Assembly: GCA_016708125.1 (NCBI GenBank)
Contig: JADJGF010000001.1
Span: 2,750,001-2,814,000, forward strand
DNA from: Ignavibacteriota bacterium
GTDB lineage: Bacteria; Bacteroidota; Ignavibacteria; Ignavibacteriales; Melioribacteraceae
Length of the DNA stretch: 64,000 nt
Direction of reading: 5' to 3'
A program made the translations under genes and the position numbers. Below are positions 54,718 through 62,833 of the stretch, in pieces; the first letter of the stretch is position 1; the number at the start of each line of letters is the position of its first letter. The notes under the pieces are model-generated. The model made no database searches, was not told where the DNA came from, and worked only from the letters and a program-made list of their open reading frames with translations.

Positions 54718-55989
54718 ATGATATTGTTTGCTCGCGGATCAGAAAATGATATTCTTGATTCACAGATACTGAAGGAAGCGTTATTTACTTCTTTTGAAAA
54801 ATTAGGAAATAAAAATAAAGTTCTTGCTATTCCTCCCGATTTTACTCGTTATCATTCACGTGCCGGAGAACTTACAACAATTTCTTATGAGTTTTATAAA
54901 AATAATTTAACTGATATTCTTCCGGCACTTGGAACTCATTTTGCAATGACGGAAAAAGAAATTAATAAAATGTTTCCGGGAATTCCGCATAATTTATTTC
55001 GAGTACATAATTGGAGAAATGATTTATTTACATTGGGAAAAGTTCCATCCGAATTTGTAAAAGAAGTTTCAGAAGGAAAAATTGATTATGATTGGCCGGC
55101 TCAAGTTAACAAACTAATTGTTGAAGGAAATTTCGATTTAATTCTTTCAATCGGACAAGTTGTTCCGCACGAAGTTGTGGGAATGGCAAATTATAATAAA
55201 AATATTTTTGTCGGAACCGGCGGAGCTGAAGGAATTAATAAAAGTCATTTTCTTGGGGCTGCATATGGAATGGAACGAATGATGGGCAGAGCCGATACAC
55301 CGGTGAGAAAGGTTTTAAATTATGCTTCAGATAATTTTACCAAACAACTTCCAATTATTTATGTGCAAACAGTTGTTGGCAAAGATCAAACTGGTAAATT
55401 AGTTGTAAGAGGATTATATATTGGGGATGATTTTGAATGTTTTAAACTTGCCGCAGAATTATCTTTAAAAGTAAATTTTCAAATGCTGGATAATCCTTTA
55501 AAAAAAGTCGTAGTTTTTTTAGATCCATCAGAATTTAAATCAACTTGGCTTGGTAATAAAAGTATTTACAGAACCCGCATGGCTATTGAAGATGATGGCG
55601 AATTAATTGTACTTGCTCCGGGTTTAAGAGAGTTTGGTGAAGATCCCGGTATAGATAAATTAATTAGAAAATATGGATATGTAACAACTCCGGAAGTTTT
55701 GAAGTTTGTAAAAAATAATGATGATCTTAAAAATAATTTAAGTGCTGCTGCACATTTGATACATGGTTCATCTGAAGGAAGATTTAAAATATCTTACTGT
55801 CCTGGAAATATTTCTCAAAAAGAAATTGAAAGCGTAAATTTTAATTATGCTGATCTGAATGAAATGTTGAAAATTTATAATCCCGAAAAATTGAAAGATG
55901 GTTTTAACACAATGCCAAACGGAGAAGAAATATTTTACATTTCTAATCCGGCATTAGGTTTGTGGGCATGGAAAAATAAATTTATATAG
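54718..55989 (+). CDS. Nickel-pincer-dependent (LarA-family) epimerase, probable mannonate/gluconate C2-epimerase
   Basis: A 423-residue member of the lactate racemase (LarA, DUF2088) superfamily. The ligands of the nickel-pincer nucleotide can be aligned: His151 in VVPHEVVG, Lys161 in MANYNKNIF and His177 in NKSHFLG, with spacings of 10 and 16 that equal those of LarA His174, Lys184 and His200; His74 in LGTHFAMTE corresponds to the catalytic His108. Family knowledge: LarA homologues racemise or epimerise various 2-hydroxy acids, including aldonates such as gluconate/mannonate. Here, next to mannonate-forming and 6-phosphogluconate-using enzymes, a mannonate-gluconate epimerase is the best guess. 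The cofactor genes larB/C/E are not in the window. Confidence 0.85.
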   Translation: MILFARGSENDILDSQILKEALFTSFEKLGNKNKVLAIPPDFTRYHSRAGELTTISYEFYKNNLTDILPALGTHFAMTEKEINKMFPGIPHNLFRVHNWRNDLFTLGKVPSEFVKEVSEGKIDYDWPAQVNKLIVEGNFDLILSIGQVVPHEVVGMANYNKNIFVGTGGAEGINKSHFLGAAYGMERMMGRADTPVRKVLNYASDNFTKQLPIIYVQTVVGKDQTGKLVVRGLYIGDDFECFKLAAELSLKVNFQMLDNPLKKVVVFLDPSEFKSTWLGNKSIYRTRMAIEDDGELIVLAPGLREFGEDPGIDKLIRKYGYVTTPEVLKFVKNNDDLKNNLSAAAHLIHGSSEGRFKISYCPGNISQKEIESVNFNYADLNEMLKIYNPEKLKDGFNTMPNGEEIFYISNPALGLWAWKNKFI

Positions 55990-56004
55990 AGAATTTAAAT
56001 TGTG

Positions 56005-56082
56005 TTTGTCATTCCCAACTTGACTGGAAATCCAGTGATTTTAGTAAATGGATTTCCGATAAAAGCATTCGGAAATGACAAA
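56005..56082. repeat. Palindromic intergenic repeat (REP-like) inside the operon
   Basis: The outer arms TTTGTCATTCCC (56005-56016) and GGAAATGACAAA (56071-56082) are inverted repeats with one mismatch; inner arms GGAAATCCA (56026-56034) and TGGATTTCC (56049-56057) pair perfectly. The word order GTCATTCC, GGAAATCCAGTG, TGGATTTCC, GGAAATGAC is that of a common family of dispersed palindromes. It fills almost all of the 111-bp gap between the LarA-type and PdxB-type genes, the widest gap in the operon. Confidence 0.8.
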
Positions 56083-56100
56083 TAAAAAATTATTAAGCTG

Positions 56101-57246
56101 ATGGCGAATGTAAAAAAAAAGATTATTGCAGATGATAAAATTCCATTTCTAAAAGGAGTACTGGAACCCTTTGTTGATATTGAATATTATCCCGGTAAAG
56201 AAATTACAAATAAAATTATAAAAAATGCAGACGCATTAATTACTCGAACAAGAACAAAATGTAACAAAGATTTACTTGATGGATCAACAATAAAATTAAT
56301 TACAACTGCAACAATTGGATATGATCATATAGATACAAAATACTGTGATGAAAATAATATTAGATGGATAAACGCACCTGGGTGCAATTCATCATCTGTA
56401 ATGCAATATATAACTTCTGCACTTTTAACAATTGCAAAAAAAGAAAGAATAAATTTATTTGAAAAAACTATTGGAATTATTGGTGTTGGTAATGTTGGAA
56501 GTAAAATTCAAAAAGTTGCAGAAATTTTAGGAATGAAAATTTTATTAAATGATCCACCACGAGAAAGAAAAGAAGGAAGCGAAATATTTTCCTCACTTAA
56601 AACAATAATTGATGAAGCTGATATTATTACTTTTCATGTGCCGTTAAATAAAGTTGGGATTGATAAAACATATCATTTAGCAGATGATAATTTTTTCAAT
56701 CAACTAAAGAAAAAACCAATAATCATAAATTCTTCCCGCGGCGAAGTTGTTGAAACCAATGCTTTAAAATCTGCAATAAAAAATAAAAAAATTAGTAATG
56801 TAATTTTAGATGTTTGGGAAAATGAACCAAATATTGATTTGGAATTATTAAATTTAATTGATTTTGCAACCCCGCATATAGCCGGTTATTCAGCTGATGG
56901 TAAAGCTAAAGGAACATCGGTTTGTGTAAATGAAATAAATGAATATTTCAATTTGGGTTTGGAAAAAAATTGGTATCCCAAAAATATTCCTTTAGCCAAA
57001 AATGGAAATGAAATAAACATAAATTGTTCAAATAAGGAAGATCAAGAAATATTTTTTGAAATTGTTGAACTGACTTATTCAATTATTGAAGATGATTCTC
57101 GATTAAGAAATTCTGTTACAACGTTTGAAAAGCAACGCGGAGATTACCCGATTAGAAGAGAGTTTGTAAATTATTATTTAAATGCTGAGAATATTAGTGA
57201 TTCAACAAAAACAAAATTATCCATTCTAGGATTTAATTTTATTTAA
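56101..57246 (+). CDS. pdxB: Erythronate-4-phosphate dehydrogenase-like protein (PdxB type)
   Basis: A 381-residue D-2-hydroxyacid dehydrogenase. The Rossmann motif is GIIGVGNVGSKI; catalytic residues are Arg in NSSRGEVVE, Glu in VWENEPN and His in ATPHIAGYSADGK. The N-terminal IIADDKIPF and TATIGYDHIDTKYC with APGCNSSSVMQYI are specific to PdxB, and a C-terminal dimerisation region (~290-381) is present. PdxB oxidises 4-phosphoerythronate in vitamin B6 synthesis. Its presence in a uronate operon is unexpected; it may supply B6 or act on a related aldonate. Start ATG 56101. Confidence 0.88.
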   Translation: MANVKKKIIADDKIPFLKGVLEPFVDIEYYPGKEITNKIIKNADALITRTRTKCNKDLLDGSTIKLITTATIGYDHIDTKYCDENNIRWINAPGCNSSSVMQYITSALLTIAKKERINLFEKTIGIIGVGNVGSKIQKVAEILGMKILLNDPPRERKEGSEIFSSLKTIIDEADIITFHVPLNKVGIDKTYHLADDNFFNQLKKKPIIINSSRGEVVETNALKSAIKNKKISNVILDVWENEPNIDLELLNLIDFATPHIAGYSADGKAKGTSVCVNEINEYFNLGLEKNWYPKNIPLAKNGNEININCSNKEDQEIFFEIVELTYSIIEDDSRLRNSVTTFEKQRGDYPIRREFVNYYLNAENISDSTKTKLSILGFNFI

Positions 57247-57265
57247 AAATAAATAGGTGAAAATA

Positions 57266-58720
57266 ATGGAAAAAAAAGCTGACATTGGAATTGTGGGACT
57301 TGCTGTTATGGGCGAGAACCTTGTCTTGAATATGGAAAGTAAAGGATTTACCGTTGCTGTATATAATCGAACTGTTGAAAAAGTCGAAAGTTTCATGAAC
57401 GGAAGAGGAAAAGAAAAAAACATTATTGGTGCAAAGTCTATCGAAGAATTTGTTGGTTCATTGAAATCCCCAAGAAAAGTTATGTTGATGGTTAAAGCCG
57501 GTAAACCGGTCGATGCATTTATTGAGCAAGTAATTCCTCATTTGGAAGCTGGTGACATAATAATCGATGGAGGAAATTCACATTTTCCGGATACAATAAA
57601 AAGAACTGCATTTGTTGAGAGCAAAGGTATATTATATATCGGAACGGGAGTTTCCGGAGGTGAAGAAGGTGCATTGAAGGGACCTTCCATAATGCCGGGC
57701 GGTTCACCAAAAGCTTGGGAACACGTAAGACCAATTTTCCAATCAATTTCTGCAAAAGTAAGTGATGGAAGTCCTTGTTGTGATTGGGTTGGTGAAAATG
57801 GCGCAGGCCATTTTGTTAAAATGGTACACAATGGAATTGAATATGGTGATATGCAGCTAATCACAGAAGTCTATCAAATTATGAAAGATTTGCTTGGAAT
57901 GAATGCTGACGAAATGCATGAAGTTTTTAAGAAATGGAATGAAGGCGAATTGGATAGTTATTTAATAGAAATTACACGAGATATTCTTGCTTATAAAGAT
58001 GAAGATAATTTGCCACTTGTTGATAAAATTTTAGATACTGCCGGACAAAAAGGAACTGGCAAATGGACCGGAACAGCCGCATTAGATTTGGGCGTTCCAC
58101 TTACTCTTATTGGCGAAGCTGTATTTGCAAGATGTTTGTCAGCACAAAAAAAGGAAAGAGTTGAAGCATCAAAAATTTTAAGCGGACCAGATCCAAAATT
58201 TGTTGGCGATAAAAAAGAATTTATAAAAGATCTTGAAAGAGCTTTATACGCAAGTAAACTTGTTTCTTATGCACAAGGATATGTTTTAATGAAAGCTGCA
58301 GCTGAAGAATATGGATGGAATTTAAATAATGGGGGAATTGCGTTGATGTGGAGAGGCGGATGTATAATTCGTTCAGTATTTTTAGGCAAAATTAAAGAAG
58401 CATTTGATCGTAATCCAAATTTATCTAATTTATTGCTCGATCCGTTCTTTAAATCAAAAATTGAAGAAGCTCAAGATAGCTGGAGGAAAGTTATTTCAAC
58501 TTCAGTACTGAATGGTATTTGGGTTCCGGCAATGAGTACGGCACTAAATTATTTTGATGGATTTAGAAATGAACGATTGCCGGCAAATTTATTACAAGCC
58601 CAGCGTGATTATTTTGGTGCACACACATATGAAAGAATTGATAAACCAAGAGGAGAATTTTTCCATACAAATTGGACCGGACGTGGTGGTGATACTGCAT
58701 CATCGACTTATACTGTATAA
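57266..58720 (+). CDS. gnd: 6-phosphogluconate dehydrogenase, decarboxylating
   Basis: A 484-residue enzyme oxidising 6-phosphogluconate to ribulose-5-phosphate, CO2 and NAD(P)H. Motifs: GIVGLAVMGENLVLNM, GNSHFPDT, GVSGGEEGALKGPSIMPGG (split across substrate loop), KMVHNGIEYGDMQL with the catalytic Lys and His-Asn, GQKGTGKWT and the C-terminal RDYFGAHTYERID. ATG 57266 lies seven bases after AGGTG, so it is preferred over GTG 57257. Full length and intact (E. coli 468). It links gluconate-6-phosphate to the pentose pathway and sits two genes after the LarA-type epimerase. Confidence 0.96.
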   Translation: MEKKADIGIVGLAVMGENLVLNMESKGFTVAVYNRTVEKVESFMNGRGKEKNIIGAKSIEEFVGSLKSPRKVMLMVKAGKPVDAFIEQVIPHLEAGDIIIDGGNSHFPDTIKRTAFVESKGILYIGTGVSGGEEGALKGPSIMPGGSPKAWEHVRPIFQSISAKVSDGSPCCDWVGENGAGHFVKMVHNGIEYGDMQLITEVYQIMKDLLGMNADEMHEVFKKWNEGELDSYLIEITRDILAYKDEDNLPLVDKILDTAGQKGTGKWTGTAALDLGVPLTLIGEAVFARCLSAQKKERVEASKILSGPDPKFVGDKKEFIKDLERALYASKLVSYAQGYVLMKAAAEEYGWNLNNGGIALMWRGGCIIRSVFLGKIKEAFDRNPNLSNLLLDPFFKSKIEEAQDSWRKVISTSVLNGIWVPAMSTALNYFDGFRNERLPANLLQAQRDYFGAHTYERIDKPRGEFFHTNWTGRGGDTASSTYTV

Positions 58721-58760
58721 TTGAAAATTAGTATTTTGTTTAATAAAGATGGAGAAAAAA

Positions 58761-59594
58761 ATGGAAGTTCGATATTCACCAGATAAAATCGGTTTTAGTT
58801 ATCTCTCTACCGATGAATTAAGAGAAAGTTTTTTGATTGATTCGCTATTTACCAAAAATCAAATTCCGATGGTATATTCCGATGTTGATAGATCGATAAC
58901 CGGTTCCGCAGTTCCGGTTGGCAAAGTATTAAAATTAGTTGCAACAAAAAAGGAAATGGCTGCCGATTATTTTGCAGAAAGAAGAGAAATTGGCATTATC
59001 AATATTGGTGGAAAAGGAACTATTACTGTTGATAAAATAAATTACACAATGAATAATCGTGATGCGATATATATAGGAAAGGGCGCAAAAGATATTTCTT
59101 TTAAAAGTACAGATTCAAAAAATCCGGCAAAATTTTATTTTGTAAGTTATCCCTCGCATACCTCTTATCCAACAAAACAAATAAAATTAGAAGATGCAGT
59201 TTCTGTAAATTTAGGAAGTGTATCTGATTCAAATAAAAGAACTATACATAAATATATTCTTCCTGGAAAAGTTGAAACATGCCAGCTTGTAATGGGCTTA
59301 ACAATTCTAGATGAAGGAAGCGTTTGGAATACAATGCCTGCGCATACACATCAGAGACGCTCAGAAGTATATATGTATTTTAATTTACGTCCTGAATCAA
59401 TGGTTGTACATTTACTTGGGGAACCCTCGGAAACAAGACATGTAATTATTCGTAATGAGCAAGCCGTGCTTTCAACAAGCTGGTCAATGCATTCCGGCTG
59501 CGGAACACAAAACTATTCATTTATTTGGGCAATGGGCGGTGAGAATCAAGTATTTGATGATATGGATTGGATTGATATGAAAGAGTTAAAATAA
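58761..59594 (+). CDS. kduI: 5-keto-4-deoxyuronate isomerase
   Basis: A 277-residue bicupin metalloenzyme turning 5-keto-4-deoxyuronate into 2,5-diketo-3-deoxygluconate. It aligns with E. coli KduI along its length: MVYSDVDRSITG, FAERREIGIINIGGKGTI, DAIYIGKGAKDI, PAKFYFVSYPSHTSYPTK, zinc-site MPAHTHQRRSEVY and HSGCGTQNYSFIW, ending GENQVFDDMD. ATG 58761 is chosen because GGAG (58751-58754) precedes it at a good distance and it matches the E. coli start; an ATG at 58749 would add four residues. Acts on the GH105 product. Confidence 0.97.
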   Translation: MEVRYSPDKIGFSYLSTDELRESFLIDSLFTKNQIPMVYSDVDRSITGSAVPVGKVLKLVATKKEMAADYFAERREIGIINIGGKGTITVDKINYTMNNRDAIYIGKGAKDISFKSTDSKNPAKFYFVSYPSHTSYPTKQIKLEDAVSVNLGSVSDSNKRTIHKYILPGKVETCQLVMGLTILDEGSVWNTMPAHTHQRRSEVYMYFNLRPESMVVHLLGEPSETRHVIIRNEQAVLSTSWSMHSGCGTQNYSFIWAMGGENQVFDDMDWIDMKELK

Positions 59595-59623
59595 ATTATT
59601 TCCTCACTTAAAAAGGAAGAACA

Positions 59624-60919
59624 ATGCTTGGAACAAAAATAGAATTACCAAAAACAGAAGTTGAACAAAAAAAGAAAATAGGTAATTACAGATGGTTCAT
59701 TGTTGCTTTAATATTTTTTGCCACAACAATTAATTATGTAGATAGAGCAGTTTTGGGTGTTTTAGCACCAACGCTTAGATCTGAAATTGGTTGGACCGAT
59801 CAAGAATATGGATACATTAGTGCTGCATTTACATTAGCCTACGCAATTGGTTTTCTTTTTGCCGGTTGGTTTATAGATAAAGTTGGATCAAAATTAGGTT
59901 ATACTTTGTATTTAACAGTTTGGTCATTAGCAGCCGCAGCACATGCATTAGTTAAATCAACTTTTGGTTTTGGTATAGCACGATTTGCTTTGGGGATTGG
60001 CGAATCGGGGAATTTCCCGGCGGCAATTAAAACTGTTGCAGAATGGTTTCCCAGAAAAGAGAGGGCTTTAGCAACCGGAATATTTAATGCCGGAACAAAT
60101 GTTGGGGCCGTAATTGCTCCATTGGTGGTTCCGTGGTTGGCATTAAATTGGGGATGGCAATCAGCTTTTATTGTTACCGGTTTAGCTGGTTTAGTTTGGA
60201 TTATTTTTTGGTGGCCTGTTTATAAAAAACCATCAGAACATCCTAAAGTTTCACAAGCAGAATTAGCGCATATTGAAAGTGATCCACCTGATCCGGCAGT
60301 AAAAATATCATGGTCAAGATTATTGCAATTTAAGCAAACATGGGCGTTTTCAATAGTAAAATTTTTAACGGATGCAATATGGTGGTTTTATTTATTTTGG
60401 TTTCCGCTTTTTATGAATGATAGATTTGGAGTTGATTTAAAAACAATCGGAATACCAATGATTATTGTATATGTTCTTGCTGATTTTGGATCAGTCGGCG
60501 GAGGATGGTTAAGCTCATTTTTACTAAAGAAAAATTGGACTGTGAATGCCGCAAGAAAAATTGCAATGTTGATTTGCGCTTTATTAATTTTACCAGTTGC
60601 TGCGTCACCTTATGTTGAAGATAAATGGATTGCTGTAATTCTAATTGGTATTGCAGCCGCAGCACATCAAGGATTTTCTGCTAATATTTTTACAACTACT
60701 TCAGATATGTTCCCGAGAAAAGCAGTGGGTTCTGTTGTTGGTATCGGAGGCTTTGCCGGTGCAATGGGCGGTTTCATAATGAATTTAGGCGCCGGATGGT
60801 TAAAACAAAATACCGGAAGTTACGAAATTATGTTTGCCATTGCCGCAGTTATTTATCTAATTGCTTTACTAATAATGCATTTGTTGGTTCCAAGACTTGA
60901 ACCGGCTGTAATTGAATAA
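59624..60919 (+). CDS. exuT: Hexuronate transporter (MFS, ExuT type)
   Basis: A 431-residue inner-membrane permease with twelve helices of the anion:cation symporter group. Typical segments are TTINYVDRAVLGVLAP in helix 1, the GWFIDKVGSKLGY loop between helices 2 and 3, ARFALGIGESGNFPAAIKTVAEWFP and FNAGTNVGAVIAPL, all characteristic of ExuT-like hexuronate/aldonate transporters. AAGGAAGA precedes ATG 59624. It would import galacturonate and glucuronate from the periplasm after GH28/GH105 action. Confidence 0.92.
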   Translation: MLGTKIELPKTEVEQKKKIGNYRWFIVALIFFATTINYVDRAVLGVLAPTLRSEIGWTDQEYGYISAAFTLAYAIGFLFAGWFIDKVGSKLGYTLYLTVWSLAAAAHALVKSTFGFGIARFALGIGESGNFPAAIKTVAEWFPRKERALATGIFNAGTNVGAVIAPLVVPWLALNWGWQSAFIVTGLAGLVWIIFWWPVYKKPSEHPKVSQAELAHIESDPPDPAVKISWSRLLQFKQTWAFSIVKFLTDAIWWFYLFWFPLFMNDRFGVDLKTIGIPMIIVYVLADFGSVGGGWLSSFLLKKNWTVNAARKIAMLICALLILPVAASPYVEDKWIAVILIGIAAAAHQGFSANIFTTTSDMFPRKAVGSVVGIGGFAGAMGGFIMNLGAGWLKQNTGSYEIMFAIAAVIYLIALLIMHLLVPRLEPAVIE

Positions 60920-60949
60920 AATTTCATTAAATATATTCTTGAGTTAAAA

Positions 60950-61945
60950 TTGATAATTGAATCAAGAGCATATGCAAGAGCCGGTTTACTCGGAAATCCT
61001 TCAGATGGATATTTTGGGAAAACAATATCGCTAATTATTAAAAATTTTGGTGCGCATATTTCTTTATATGAATCCCCAGAATTAATTATTGAGATTCTTG
61101 ATCAAGATAAAAATGTATTTAAAAATATCTATGATCTTGTTGATAGAATTAAACTTCATGGATATTACGGCGGAGATAGACTAATAAAAGCAAGTATAAA
61201 AGCCTTCTTTGATTATTGCAGAGAAAATGAAATTAAAATTAAGAACAAAAATTTTTCCGTAAGATATAATTCTTCAATTCCAAGACAAGTTGGTTTAGCC
61301 GGCTCAAGTGCAATAATTACTGCTACAATGAAAGCTTTGCTTAAATTTTTTGAAGTAGAAATTAGCAAAGAAATTCTTCCCACACTTATTCTTTCTGCTG
61401 AAATTAAAGAACTAAACATTAATGCCGGACTTCAAGATAGAGTAATTCAAGTTTATGAAGGTTTAGTATATATGGATTTTGAGAAAGATTTTGTTGATAA
61501 AAATAATCATGGAAAATACGAGCAATTACCTATTGAAAATTTACCGAAAGTTTATTTAGCTTATAAGGATTCGTTAGGAAAGATTTCCGGTGTAGTGTTA
61601 AACGATATTGCAAGTCGATACAAGCGAGGTGATAAACTTGTTATTGATACACTTAATGAAATTGCAAATTGCGCTGCTGAAGGTAAAGATGCAATTATAA
61701 AAAAGGATTTTAAACTTCTTTCAGAATTAATTAACAGAAATTTCGACCTTCGTACAAAAATTATGAATATAAGTGAAGAAAATTTTGAGATGGTTGAAAT
61801 TGCCCGTAAATGCGGGGCATCTGCAAAATTTGCGGGCTCAGGCGGTTCAATAATTGGTACTTATTCAAACGATGAAATGTTACATAAATTAATTATTGAA
61901 TTAAAAAAAGTAAATGTAAGAGTAGTAAAACCATTTATTTCTTAG
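60950..61945 (+). CDS. GHMP kinase resembling plant glucuronokinase
   Basis: A 331-residue GHMP-family sugar kinase. The ATP-binding motif is PRQVGLAGSSAII (residues 111-123); the C-terminal GHMP loop is KFAGSGGSIIGT. Several stretches coincide with plant glucuronokinase as I remember it: RAYARAGLLGNPSDGYFGK at the N-terminus, HGYYGGDRLI, and INAGLQDRVIQVYEGLVYMD. The plant enzyme makes glucuronate-1-phosphate for UDP-glucuronate salvage. No ATG precedes the conserved N-terminus, so TTG 60950 is the start; no good Shine-Dalgarno is visible. It lies between exuT and galU, so its substrate is probably an imported uronic acid (glucuronate or galacturonate). Confidence 0.85.
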   Translation: MIIESRAYARAGLLGNPSDGYFGKTISLIIKNFGAHISLYESPELIIEILDQDKNVFKNIYDLVDRIKLHGYYGGDRLIKASIKAFFDYCRENEIKIKNKNFSVRYNSSIPRQVGLAGSSAIITATMKALLKFFEVEISKEILPTLILSAEIKELNINAGLQDRVIQVYEGLVYMDFEKDFVDKNNHGKYEQLPIENLPKVYLAYKDSLGKISGVVLNDIASRYKRGDKLVIDTLNEIANCAAEGKDAIIKKDFKLLSELINRNFDLRTKIMNISEENFEMVEIARKCGASAKFAGSGGSIIGTYSNDEMLHKLIIELKKVNVRVVKPFIS

Positions 61946-61954
61946 GAGATTTTA

Positions 61955-62833
61955 ATGATTAAAAAAGCTGTAATTCCCGCAGCGGGACTTGGTACAAGAT
62001 TTTTACCGGCAACCAAAGCACAACCAAAAGAAATGCTGCCTATTATTGATACGCCAACAATTCAATATGTTGTGCAAGAAGCTGTGGATTCCGGAATTGA
62101 AGATATTTTAATTATTTCCGGTAAAGGAAAAAGAGCAATTGAAGATCATTTTGATAGAAATTTTGAATTAGAAATTGCGCTCGAAGAAAAAAATGTGCAA
62201 GCACTAAATGAGATTAAGAATATTTCTGACATGGCGAAAATTCATTATATCCGACAAAAAGAATTAAAGGGTTTAGGCGATGCAATTTATCATGCAAAAC
62301 ATCATGTTGGTAATGAGCCATTCGCAGTTTTGTTGGGAGATACGGTTGTAAGATCAGTTATTCCAGCTACTCAACAATTAATTGATATTTATGAACAATA
62401 CAAGCAAATCGTAATTGGTGTAGAGCAAGTTCCAAAAGAAAAAGTTCATAGATATGGAATTGTTGGCGGTGTAAAAATTAATGATTCACTTTATCAATTA
62501 AATGAAATGATAGAAAAACCAAGTATTGAAGAAGCGCCATCCAACTTAGCTGTAGCAAGTAGATATATTTTAACTCCCGATATTTTTAAAGCTTTGGAAG
62601 AAACTAAAGCCGGAAAGAATAATGAAATTCAACTAACGGATGCGTTAAAAATATTTCTATCAAGAGGTAGTGTTTATTCTTATACATTCGAAGGAAAACG
62701 CTATGATATTGGCGATAAACTTGATTATTTAAAAACTACGGTAGAATTTGGTTTAATAAGAAAAGAATTCAGAGAAGAATTTTTGGAATTTCTAAAGGAA
62801 ATAATAACTAAGGAAAATGGAGACAAATTATGA
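61955..62833 (+). CDS. galU: UTP-glucose-1-phosphate uridylyltransferase (GalU type)
   Basis: A 292-residue nucleotidyltransferase. Motifs: PAAGLGTRFLPATKAQPKEM (nucleotide-binding loop), YVVQEAVDSGIEDI, FAVLLGDTVV (metal-binding Asp), YGIVGG, EMIEKP and GKRYDIGDKLDYLK. Such enzymes make UDP-glucose from glucose-1-phosphate; paralogues act on other sugar-1-phosphates. Placed 9 bp after the glucuronokinase-like gene with a clear AGGAG site, it may convert the uronate-1-phosphate to a UDP-uronate; this is inference. Its end overlaps the kduD start by 4 bp. Confidence 0.93.
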   Translation: MIKKAVIPAAGLGTRFLPATKAQPKEMLPIIDTPTIQYVVQEAVDSGIEDILIISGKGKRAIEDHFDRNFELEIALEEKNVQALNEIKNISDMAKIHYIRQKELKGLGDAIYHAKHHVGNEPFAVLLGDTVVRSVIPATQQLIDIYEQYKQIVIGVEQVPKEKVHRYGIVGGVKINDSLYQLNEMIEKPSIEEAPSNLAVASRYILTPDIFKALEETKAGKNNEIQLTDALKIFLSRGSVYSYTFEGKRYDIGDKLDYLKTTVEFGLIRKEFREEFLEFLKEIITKENGDKL

